Translations under genes and position numbers: made by a program
Shown: positions 10,055 to 18,972 of the stretch, piece after piece
How positions within the stretch are numbered: position 1 is the first letter of the stretch
Layout: each line of letters begins with the position of its first letter
The notes under the pieces: generated by a model
Told to the model about the DNA's origin: nothing
The model's input: the letters and a program-made list of their open reading frames with translations, nothing else
The model's database searches: none
Source: Rhynchopus euleeides
Taxonomy: Eukaryota > Euglenozoa > Diplonemea > Diplonemida > Diplonemidae
NCBI GenBank assembly: GCA_963210315.1
Contig: OY723283.1
Coordinates: 310,001 to 374,000, forward strand
Length of the DNA stretch: 64,000 nucleotides
Direction: 5' to 3'

Positions 10055-10555
10055 TTTTTCCTCCCCCTCCCTTCCTCCCTGCCCAGGCGCCCCCCCCTTT
10101 TCGTTGCGGGCTGCCACCCCACCCTGCATCCGTGGCACGCGGGAGGGGGTGGCGGCTTCGGAGGGGCTGCGCCACTCTCCCCCCCCCCTCCGCCGGACAA
10201 GCCAACACGAAGAGCTTTGTTTGCCTAGCACCGCAGGGCGCTGTTCCGGTTCGGCGTCGCCGCGCGCCGCGTGGGCGCAGGCGCGACGAGCTGCGCTGGC
10301 ACCTCCGCCTGCTGCTCCGCACATCCCCTCCGCTCGCCCAGCGGCGGCCGGCGCTGGTTGCTGTGGCGGCGGCGCACGCGCCGTCTTGGGGAGCGTCGCT
10401 GAGCAGCAACACGAGCGGCTTCCGTAGGAGACAAACTCGCAGCCGTTGTCGGTGCGGTACTGCCGGCAGAAGGTGGTCAGCTGGCGCTCCAGCTTCGGCA
10501 GCTCCCTGCGGACGGCCTTCCGCGTCCGCTCCTCCTGCGGCAGCACCTGCGCCAT
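10004..10555 (-). CDS. Possible small gene or downstream exon, uncertain
   Basis: A minus-strand frame beginning MAQVLPQEERTRKAVRREL and continuing ...LTTFCRQYRTDNGCEFVSYG has protein-like composition for its first 50 or so codons, then degenerates into low complexity and runs into a dispersed repeat. It follows the stop of the PARP-like/B-box/MATH gene by about 70 nt. It could be a short independent gene (CAG triplets occur just before the ATG), a further exon, or leftover coding sequence. No homologue was recognised. Coordinates give the open frame; the true end is probably nearer 10400. Confidence 0.25.
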   Translation of the reverse strand: MAQVLPQEERTRKAVRRELPKLERQLTTFCRQYRTDNGCEFVSYGSRSCCCSATLPKTARAPPPQQPAPAAAGRAEGMCGAAGGGASAARRACAHAARGDAEPEQRPAVLGKQSSSCWLVRRRGGGEWRSPSEAATPSRVPRMQGGVAARNEKGGAPGQGGREGEEKVTPVQPLFACILFVMR

Positions 10556-10625
10556 GTTGCGCGACCGGTCCTGTCGAATGCAGCTGTCGCATCCCGACAC
10601 ATCCCTGTGCAGGGTTTGCACCGTC

Positions 10626-12846
10626 TCAGTACAGCCCAGTTCCCGTGAACCCCACAACCCATTTGAGGCTGTTGTTGTGGACGAAGGTCTTGAGCTCGTC
10701 CAGGGCGATGAACGGCTTGATGCCCCACCCCCGCCCTTTGAACTCCTCGCCCCAGTTGCGGGTGGACTTGACGTGCCACCGGTTCCCGGAGAATACGGCA
10801 ACCCGGAAGTTGGTGCGGGACTGGTGGCGCACCGCGTGGAGGTAGACCGCCAGCGCACGCTCCACTGGGAGGAAGGAGAGCTTCAGCTCCCAGTACTGCC
10901 CGTCCATCAGGAAGGGGTCGGAGAAGATGTCGCGCGTCTGGTCCTGGCTGAAGTGGTCCTCGTAGTTGGGGATGACCCAGATGTGGCCTGTCTCCAGCAC
11001 CTGCAGACGCGACTCTGTCGTGTCCAGGCTGGCGTCGCGGTGCAGCAGCCCCTCAGGATGCAGGGCAAGTGTGCCCAATGGATGGGCATGCCTGTGTGGG
11101 TGCGGCGCACGGTCCTCCACATGCATGTGGCGGATCGCGTCCCCCGCGCTCTTGGTGTCGATGTACAGCTCCATCGTGGGGACGTGTGATGTCACGTCTG
11201 GCGCCTCGTCAAACTTCGGCACCGTGTTCAGGCTGTTGTGGAGGTCAACCGTTCGGCTCAGAAATTCAGCCTGGGCCGAAGGGCGGCTGTGCCGTGCGAG
11301 CTCCAGCGCCTCACGCAGCTGTGCCTGCTTCGACAGCAGCAGCGCAAGCTGTTGGTGGGTTGGGTTGCGTGTTGCACGAGGGCGGGGCAGGGCGGGGGTG
11401 GGAGTGCAGTATGCATGCAGGTGCAAGGCACTCCAGGGCATCGAAAGGCAACGGGACACACCTCTTCCTGCAGGGGGTTGGTGAAGGACGCCAGTGTGCC
11501 CGAGATCCCGCCTTCTCGTGTGTCGATCTGGCGGAGGATCTGCTGATGCTGCGCATCGAGCACGCCCTTGAGGTCTTCAATACTGATTGCAAGGTCCTTC
11601 ACAGAGTCGCGGACGAGGGCGTTGTAGTGCCCCTTCATCTTCTCCAGATCAGCCAGGTCCCGCTGTCGCTGCTCGATAGTCCGCTGCAGCACAGCTTCGC
11701 ATCGGATCAGGAGGTCCCGCTCGCGCGACGCCACCCCCTCGATGTCCTTCGCGTTGTGCCCCTGGTGAGAGCTGAAGAGGCAGTATGGGCACACGGTGTG
11801 TTCGCACGTGAGGCACCACAGCTTCAGCTGCTCCCCAGGGTGATGCCGGCATGTGTCGTTGCCCTTGGCGCGCGTGAGGCCCCGTGACTTCTTCAGCCCA
11901 CACGTCACCAGATAGCGCGGTATCGCCTGCAGGAATGAAAAGAGATGGAAGAAAGATGCAGAAACAAACCCACCCCCAGGCACACAGATGCACAACCCTG
12001 CATCTTGCATGCACGCAACACCCCATATCCCAAACGACACCACCCCGGGGCTGGGGGTGTCAGAAGGAGGGGGGAACAGAGGCGGGTCTGTCCGGAACAC
12101 ACCTGGCTGGGATGATAGACGATGTACTCCTCCATCTTCTGCAGGTTGGGATGGGTGGAGGTGCGCGACAGCACGCTGTCGTAACCCATGTGCTGCAGCA
12201 CATCGAGGGTCGCACCCCGGTCCTCCTCGTTATGCAGGGTGGTGTAGCGCCCCATCGCCACCTCGCACAGCAGGAACCGCACCGACTCTGTGGCATGCGC
12301 AACACTGATGTCAGAGCTGAAAATGATCCCGAGCCCATAGGGGCCGGGCCGGGCTGGGAGCCGAAATCCCGACTTGAGAATCTGCTCCACAGGCTGCGAC
12401 TCCGCGTGGAATTTCAGGACGGTGCGCGAGTTGGGGTCAAACAGCTGCCCCTTCCGTGATTTGAACTTCTGATCCAGGGCGTGGTTCTGAACCCGCAGGA
12501 TTTCACGCACATCGAATATCATGCCATCACCCGGCGGGGTGAGGTTTTCGATCTGCTCCCGGATCGTGCCGTATTCAAGCGGGTCCTTCTCCTCTGTGAT
12601 TGGCATCGCCTTCACACCGCTGGTGGCAACCCACAGCTTCGACTTCCCATTCTGCAGCGGGACCAGCGTCCGCAGCTGCACATACTCGCGCGATGTGTCG
12701 TCCCAATAAGATATCGACACCACAGGAAGTCCGATACTCTTCTGGATCTGCAGAACCAGGTCTGTCGCATCGCTGGCCTGTGCCTCAAGCTTCACAGGAG
12801 TAACTGCGTTGTCGACATACACCAAGACGTGGAATACGCTCGCCAT
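10626..12846 (-). CDS. PARP-like domain / B-box / coiled coil / MATH fusion protein
   Basis: Three exons (12846-12103, 11926-11462, 11348-10626) give 643 aa. Both introns begin GTGTGT, end CAG, are phase 0, and are 176 and 113 nt. Residues 1-75 look PB1/ubiquitin-like. Residues about 140-255 are a PARP-type catalytic fold: KFHAES (His147), GFRLPARPGPYGLGIIF, and MEEYIVYHPSQ joined across intron 1 to AIPRYLV (Glu240). The usual Tyr in G-GIYF is Ile175, so the triad reads H-I-E. Residues 274-306 are a complete B-box zinc finger (C-x2-H-x8-C-x2-C-x4-C-x2-C-x4-H-x2-H). A coiled coil follows to about 440, then a MATH/TRAF-like domain ending NNSLKWVVGF. The tail resembles TRIM37-type proteins without a RING. 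Mono-ADP-ribosylation or NAD-binding tied to ubiquitin-type scaffolding is inferred. Confidence 0.85.
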
Positions 12847-13480
12847 CACACCTTCCACTCGCCACACCCGCACAGGCGGCTGCCAGCAGGCCCCCTCTCC
12901 GGTGCCAGGGAGTGTAAGTGATGGCGCTCGTCACGGCAGGCCCGCCTCGCCGCCCGATGCGATGGTCACCAAATGAGGGGCTTCGTGAGGCGGGATGTGG
13001 TGTGGTGTCACTGCGTCACACTGAGAAACGTCCGCAGCTGAGGGGGGGGGGGGGAGAGGGGGCGCCGGGGGGGGGCGACAGCCGGTGGGATCCTGTGACC
13101 CACTCCCCCGTTCGACCTGCAGGGGTATTGGTGGTGTTGGTGTGGGGAGAGAGGGGGTGAGGTGGCCTGCAAGGGAGAAACTGTTGAGAAGCATGGCTCA
13201 TGCATCAGCAGCCCGCGCGTTGGGTGATGCGCCCCAACAGTTTTCGAAACCCGATATCAAAACAGGTGGCGTGCAGCAGAAGCGTTGAAGAGATGAGCGA
13301 AGCAAAATACAAATTCGACGCAAATCGGAGCAACTGGGAGGCTGGTGGAGGTGGGGGATAGGGGAGGGGGGTCTGTTGCTAGTGATACGCAGGCCAAAGT
13401 GGCACTGTGTGGCGCGAGTCCGCGGCCCTTATCAGGTGTGCAATTTTGTTCTTCTTTGGAGGATCCTTGAAATCGGTAGT
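12847..13480. other. Intergenic, 5' flank of the fusion gene
   Basis: Low-complexity DNA with a poly-G run at about 13039-13050. On the minus strand it is C/T-rich. No gene supported. Confidence 0.5.
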
Positions 13481-13489
13481 GGACAGTAG

Positions 13490-14520
13490 CGGACAGGGCG
13501 GACATTTCCTTGTGGAAAAAGTGCCCGAAAAAAAAATTCGAAAAGGTCCCCCTTACAGAATTCGCCTTTTTTCAAAAAATCGGAAAATTTCGGACCGCAA
13601 TTTGTACCCAAGAAAGTGCCGAATTTTCGGACTTGGTCCGATTTGAACGATTTCCGTGCCTCTTGCAACCCCCATGAGGGGGGGCTGCTGTTTCGGGTTC
13701 TTCCGGTGGTACATGCTGGGGTGTCAGGACAGGGAATCCTGCTCGCTGTACCCGGTGATCCCTGACGCAGCCAGGAAGTGGAGAGCCTTGGAACCCTGGT
13801 TGAGGCCTGTAACACCCGGCCTTCCTGCCACTTCTGGCATTGTGGAGTGGAGGTGGATATGGAGAAGGTTCTCTCTCCGTCCGGTCGAGCACAACCGTCC
13901 TCTCCAGCCAGGGGCCATCTACTTTCCAAACAAGGGCCAGGAACATGCTCAAACAAACTAATTGATCAGAAAATCTGGCTAGCCGTGGAATCATTGAGCA
14001 AAATTTGGGGAGTGATTGGTGCCCCATTGCTGCATATGACATGTCCATTTTTGACGATTTTTGGGCAGAATTTGGTGCGTGGGACCTTTCGATTTTCATG
14101 AATTTTTCGGAATTTCGTGGGGACCGGTACCCCATTTGAGGGCCAAAAATCTCATTTCCGAGGCCTGGGAATGGTCGCAGTGGCCTCAGATGTCCAAAAA
14201 CGTTCAATTGACCTCTCCTCGAAAAAAAATTCGAAAGGTCCCCCCTACTGGCACCCCGGATTAGGACATGTCTCTGGGGGTGTCCGGGGGGCATTTTTGG
14301 CCCATTTTTGGCTGGGGAAAATGGGCCATTTTTCACGATTTTTTTCGGTTTTTTGTCCGGACCGGCACCGCATTTGAGGGGCCAAAATCTGATTTCCGAG
14401 GCCCGGGAATGGTCGCAGTGGCTTCATTTGGCCAAAAACGTTCAATTTACCCTTCTCCAAAAAAAAATTCGAAAGGGTCCCCCTACAAATCGCCGGTCTT
14501 AGGAGCAAAAAATTTGGGCA
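13490..14520 (+). repeat. Diverged tandem repeat, about 238-bp unit
   Basis: The anchor AAAAAAATTCGAAAGGTCCC recurs at about 14220 and 14458, and in a diverged form at about 13530. Between the last two, the block GGGAATGGTCGCAGTGGC...CCAAAAACGTTCAATT repeats with the same spacing. A sequence of about 330 bp unrelated to the unit (13660-13990) lies between the first and second copies. No coding content. Confidence 0.7.
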
Positions 14521-14581
14521 CCCAGATTTCAAAAATTTTCAAACTATTTTCTGGACCAAAAATCAAACTATTGAGGTCCTG

Positions 14582-14810
14582 GCCGGACATGTCCGGGGGG
14601 GGGGGGGTCAAAATTGGATTTCCCGAATTTCCGGGTCCGGACATGTCCGCCCGGACATCCGGACACCAGAAAATGTCCGCCCGGACATGTCCGCCCTGTC
14701 CGGGGCGGACATTTCTGGATGTCCGGATGTCCGGGCGGACATGTCCGGGCGGGAAATTCGGGAAATGTCCGGGGGGGGGGGGGGGGGGGGGGGGGCAAAG
14801 ATGGAAAAAA
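14582..14810 (+). repeat. GGACATGTCC palindrome array with poly-G tract
   Basis: The self-complementary GGACATGTCC and variants such as CCGGACATCCGGACA recur many times here, in the context CCCGGACATGTCCG. The array ends in an uninterrupted run of 25 G (14771-14795). A related block with the same GGGGGTCAAAATTGGA lead-in occurs at 23890-23990. Confidence 0.8.
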
Positions 14811-14814
14811 TATA

Positions 14815-15176
14815 CCGTATACGTAAATATTTTGGAACGTAAATATTATGGAACGTAAATATTATGGAACGTAAATATTATGGACGTAAATATTTTGGAA
14901 CGCTGGTGGGTTGGCGTTCCAGATTTTTTTTCGTTCCATAATATTTACAGGGCTTTCTGCGACTCGGGGACTTGGAACCAGGTGATCGGACGGCATACAG
15001 AGTCCCTGACGGGACCTACTCGTGCACTTTTCGCGCGATTCCTGACGCAAGCCGTCCTCACCACCGAGTCCCCAACTGGCCCTGTAAATATTATGGAACG
15101 TAAATATTATGGAACGGACCGGCCAAAAATGGGCCCGTTCCATAATATTTACGTTCCATAATATTTACGTATACGG
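14815..15176 (+). mobile_element. TIR element built of a 16-bp unit, TA-flanked
   Basis: Both ends read CCGTATACGTAAATATT in inverted orientation, each flanked by TA (14813-14814 and 15177-15178). The terminal regions are short arrays of GTAAATATTATGGAAC; the centre (about 14945-15085) is unique GC-rich sequence without a frame. This is the form of a non-autonomous element with a TA target. A second left end begins at 15182 and runs into the N gap. Confidence 0.7.
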
Positions 15177-15205
15177 TATTACCGTATACGTAAATATTTT
15201 GGAAC

Positions 15206-15405
15206 NNNNNNNNNNNNNNNNNNNNNNNNNNNNNNNNNNNNNNNNNNNNNNNNNNNNNNNNNNNNNNNNNNNNNNNNNNNNNNNNNNNNNNNNNNNNNNN
15301 NNNNNNNNNNNNNNNNNNNNNNNNNNNNNNNNNNNNNNNNNNNNNNNNNNNNNNNNNNNNNNNNNNNNNNNNNNNNNNNNNNNNNNNNNNNNNNNNNNNN
15401 NNNNN
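15206..15405. other. Assembly gap of 200 N
   Basis: Exactly 200 N residues, a placeholder length. It begins 24 nt into a new copy of the TIR element and ends at the left terminal repeat of the first hAT element, so repeat-driven misjoining is possible. Confidence 0.99.
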
Positions 15406-18400
15406 ACCTCTTAATTCTAAGACCTTAGTTTTTCTGCAGGGGTTTCCCTATTGGGAAGGGGTTACAGAACATCTTTGCTCAGAAACTGACCTCGGCTCGA
15501 CGGACTAGGATGGTATCAGCCCAGGAATCTCTCATCCCACCCCCAATCCTGCAAAAGCCTGCACGGTCCAAATAACATTCGCTTTTTTGCATGCTTGTAT
15601 GTATGCGCGTTCCTCACTTCCACACCTGGCACACACAAGCAGCCGCAATATGGCAAAGAGAGCGGCTGACTCCGATGAGGATTCTATTACTGCGGAGCTG
15701 TCACAGGCACAAACTGTTGCCGTAGATGCTGCAGCCCTGTTGCTGCAGAAAAAGGCGAAGTCGTTTCTGGTGGACCTGGCGAAGGCGGAGGGGGTGGAGG
15801 CGGCCGGCACGAAGCCCCAGCTGGCCACAGCCATTGCCAAGGCCCGCATCCTGGCTGGCGAAAGAGGCACGGAGGAGGAGGAAAAGCCCAAAAAGAAGCG
15901 GGGCAAGAAGGCGGGGGCGAAGACTGCTGCCAGGAGGCAGCTCGCGCAGGACCTGGGGGCCCTGGCAGATCCCCCGGCGGAGGACGTTGGTGACGACGCG
16001 CCGGCCGCACCCCCTGCTGACCCCCCACCTGCCCCCTCCCAGAGGAAGGTACTGGGCGATGCTCTCCGCAGGGAGATGAAGAAGCACACCGACTGTGTCT
16101 GCGTGAAGGTCGGCGACATCAAATCACACTACAGGAATTCCAAGCAGCTGACGAGCGTTTACGCAGCGGCTCAGGAGGTCCCCTCCTGCGATATCTGCGA
16201 GGTGTTGTGGATGCCCCATGTCCAGGCAGGCGACCTGGGGGACCACTTCACCGGCAGCAAGCACGTGGGGAAGAAATCAAGGCAGAAGAAGGGGGAAGAG
16301 GGGCAGGTCACAATTGTGACTGCATTTGAAGCGAGTGAAACCGCTCTGCATGACAAAATCGCGAAAGGGGTGCTCTACACGGGGATCACAGCGGGCGCGA
16401 TGCAGGGTGTACTCTCCTGCCTCGCAGGCACACGCATCCCCAAGGACCCCCCGAAGGTTGCTCCGCTGGTGAAGAAGCTGGGCGACGAGCTGACGAAGGA
16501 CAGCGAGAAGGTCATCACGGCCAAGCTGAAGGGGGGGAGGTACTGCATGTCGCATGACAACAGTGGGATTGGCGACACGAAGGCGACGGCCATCATCCTC
16601 AGCGCTGTAGGATTCGCCGCATCGCTGATCTTCATACGTCCGGAGGAGCGGAGGGGGAGCCAGACCGGGGTCGAGCTGTCGCAGGACATCAAGCGCGAGC
16701 TGACGCGCCTCAGCTTGCCCCCCCCCTTCCTCATCAGATCCGACAAGGGCGGGTCCAACGCAGCTGCAAGCCGTGAACTCGCCGAAGCATTCGGTGTCCC
16801 CTTCGTGTCGTGCGTCCCACACTTGGTGAACAACTGTGGCGACGTCTGCGAGACCTGGATGCTGGCCAACCTGGAGAAGAAGTTCCCGGGGTGTGCCGCC
16901 TTCGAGGTGTCCCGCCTACTCAACAACTTGCTGGGCGGGGATGAGAACAAGTATCGGCACAGACGGTGGGTCGAAGTGCAGATGGAGTGTCTCTCCGGAG
17001 TTGCTGTGTCATCGCTGGAGACCATCCTCGGGGAAGTCGAAGAACTCAGGGAGGACTGCACGCCGCAGGAGGAAGCCGATCTCTTCGAATCGTGCGCCGG
17101 GAAGATCCGTGCAGCCCTCCGCCAGCCGAACGAGGCAGTCTCCACCGCTACCACCCTCAAGGATATCCTTCCAGCAGCGCATGCTGTTCTCGACGCTGCA
17201 AAAAAGAACAACACAAAGGAGAAGGTGCCGGCTGTGAAGTGCCCCCTCCCAGGTGATACTCGGTACTCGTCTCGCATCGAAGTGTACACCCACGTGCGCC
17301 AGCGCATGAAGGCGCTGTTCGTGTTCGTGAGCACCGAGCTCCAACAGGGCAGTACGACACCCAGCATGGGGAAGCTGGGCCAGCTGCTCAAGGATCTGGG
17401 GGTCACACGGCTGGAGAAGGAGTTGCTGGAGATGGAGCGGGCAAATTCGCCGATCATGGAGCTGCTGGCTTCCTACACCACCCCCTCGAAGAAGTCGCAC
17501 AGCCACTCTGTTTGGGGTGACATGGAGGGGAAGATTCAGGACCTTGACAACATCGCGTACGCCAAGACGGAAAAAGAGAAAGAATTTCTCGAGCGGGAAA
17601 AGAAGTCCCTGGAAGACCTGCTGGATGCCAAGTCCCCAGTCGCAGCTGTCCTCTCAGAGGAGCTGAAGGTGCGGTGGTGGGGGAACAAGTCGGAGGGGTC
17701 GTACTACTACTGGAAGGCGATGAGACACGTGAACCCACGTGCTGTCAAGATCATGGGGAACACTGACAACCTGATGTCCTTCCAGGATATCACTGCCTGG
17801 ATTCCGGCGTTCCGTGAAGTCGAGGAGGCGGCGTGGGTAGAGTATGTGGATCACTCCAAGAAGGAGGGCATGAAGGGCGATGTGGACTCCTTCTGGCTGA
17901 ACTACGGGGAGTGCGCGCTGCGTACTCTGTGCCTTGATCTGCTGGCGGTGACTGCATCGACTCTGGGGTGTGACAGCGTGTTTTCTATCGCGCGCCGTGT
18001 GCTCCCCCCGTCCCGCATGGCAGCGCACGCATCAACTCGGGCCCGAATCCTCTTCCATGCCTGCAACCAGGACCTACCCAACCAGTTCGACCGGACCCTG
18101 CGGAAGGGCTATCCTGCTGCGACTGGGCCGAAAGTCGTCGAGTGGGAGGACGACATTCTCCAGCCCACCACCATCCCGAAGAATGTGCTGGCTTCTTTCG
18201 AAGAGGCAGTCTCTGCCATCAATGCACACGCGTACACCGCGTGAGATGATCCGCTGAGCGGCAAAACTCCAACCTGTATTCTGCTGCCGCTCTGTGACTC
18301 AAGCGTACTTTTGCAGTGTGGCATTTCTCTCACACTATGTTGCCACTTGCTGCCACGCAAATAAGAGTCCTCGTGGGGGATGTGAGTGTTGGAGTCAACT

Positions 18401-18647
18401 GAGTGTGTGGTGGGGGGGGGGGGGGGCACGAACGTGCGTGTGGTGGGGGCGCGGGGGGCGGGTGTGTGCAGGAACCTGCTGGGTTCACCCGCTGTCAACG
18501 TAATATTGCTGAAGATCGAACTAAGGTCTTAACCTCTGAGTGTAAGACCTTAAAGAGGTTACACTAAGAGGTTTAAGACCTTAATTAAGGGGATTCAGAT
18601 GTTGGGCTTTTTTGGGCCGTTTATGGACTAAGGTCTTAATCTAAGAG
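15406..18647 (+). mobile_element. hAT-like DNA transposon 1
   Basis: The left end CCTCTTAATTCTAAGACCTT (just after the gap) and the right end, complementary to CCTCTTAGATTAAGACCTTA (18626-18647), form imperfect terminal inverted repeats. Further AAGACCTTA motifs near 18520-18580 in both orientations look like subterminal transposase sites. The transposase frame lies between them. The left end may extend into the N gap, so no 8-bp target duplication could be read. Confidence 0.7.
15650..18244 (+). CDS. hAT-family transposase (element 1)
   Basis: 864 aa from the chosen ATG; an in-frame ATG at 15599 is the alternative. The Lys/Pro-rich N-terminus is followed by a BED-type zinc finger, CDICEVLWMPHVQAGDLGDH ending FTGSKHVGK (C-x2-C...H-x4-H). 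The RNase H-like core shows MSHDNSGIGDTKATAIILSA and RSDKGGSNAAASRELAEAFG (candidate Asp residues). The C-terminal dimerisation-like block reads LGCDSVFSIARRVLPPSRMA. The enzyme would cut and paste its own element. The frame is intact with no stop, so recent activity is possible. It is on the plus strand, opposite to all host genes. The call rests on domain order; the core is diverged from textbook hAT proteins. Confidence 0.75.
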   Translation: MAKRAADSDEDSITAELSQAQTVAVDAAALLLQKKAKSFLVDLAKAEGVEAAGTKPQLATAIAKARILAGERGTEEEEKPKKKRGKKAGAKTAARRQLAQDLGALADPPAEDVGDDAPAAPPADPPPAPSQRKVLGDALRREMKKHTDCVCVKVGDIKSHYRNSKQLTSVYAAAQEVPSCDICEVLWMPHVQAGDLGDHFTGSKHVGKKSRQKKGEEGQVTIVTAFEASETALHDKIAKGVLYTGITAGAMQGVLSCLAGTRIPKDPPKVAPLVKKLGDELTKDSEKVITAKLKGGRYCMSHDNSGIGDTKATAIILSAVGFAASLIFIRPEERRGSQTGVELSQDIKRELTRLSLPPPFLIRSDKGGSNAAASRELAEAFGVPFVSCVPHLVNNCGDVCETWMLANLEKKFPGCAAFEVSRLLNNLLGGDENKYRHRRWVEVQMECLSGVAVSSLETILGEVEELREDCTPQEEADLFESCAGKIRAALRQPNEAVSTATTLKDILPAAHAVLDAAKKNNTKEKVPAVKCPLPGDTRYSSRIEVYTHVRQRMKALFVFVSTELQQGSTTPSMGKLGQLLKDLGVTRLEKELLEMERANSPIMELLASYTTPSKKSHSHSVWGDMEGKIQDLDNIAYAKTEKEKEFLEREKKSLEDLLDAKSPVAAVLSEELKVRWWGNKSEGSYYYWKAMRHVNPRAVKIMGNTDNLMSFQDITAWIPAFREVEEAAWVEYVDHSKKEGMKGDVDSFWLNYGECALRTLCLDLLAVTASTLGCDSVFSIARRVLPPSRMAAHASTRARILFHACNQDLPNQFDRTLRKGYPAATGPKVVEWEDDILQPTTIPKNVLASFEEAVSAINAHAYTA

Positions 18648-18972
18648 GAGGAGGAGGTAGATTTGGCGAAAAAAATTCCTCTCTTATTAAGATCTGAATA
18701 CATCCATGTTATTAAATTGTATTTTATTGTATTTTATTCGCCGGGATTTGAATAAAATACAATAAAATACAAGGTACCACTCACCTGCACACAAACCCGC
18801 ACACAAGCCCTCAAGACTCTTGGAGCGGCCTGACTATTTAGTGTCTTTGTCGCAGCAAGGGAGTTACGATACTGAAGGGGAGGTGCTACTGCCCGTGCAG
18901 GGCGACACCGCCTTAAAACTTGATAACCACACCAACCCGCACACCCTCCACTGCAGGCCACACTGCCCAGGT
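18245..18972. other. Element border region with AT-rich palindrome
   Basis: Holds the 3' end of hAT element 1 with its subterminal repeats, a poly-G run near 18411-18426, and a perfect inverted repeat of GTATTTTATTGTATTTTATT (18719-18738 against 18751-18770, 12-nt loop). The right arm may be the left terminal repeat of hAT element 2. Confidence 0.6.

Noticed and set aside
10556..10680. Very short intron joining the MATH exon to the downstream frame
   Set aside because: The only GT...CAG pair giving a continuous frame would be about 54 nt with a weak donor; the smallest supported intron here is 62 nt, and the MATH domain is already complete at the stop codon.
14820..15205. CRISPR-like regular spacing of a 16-bp unit
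   Set aside because: Units are adjacent without unique spacers and lie in the arms of a TIR element; the genome is eukaryotic.
15109..15414. Open frame running through the N gap
   Set aside because: Made of undetermined bases and flanking repeats.
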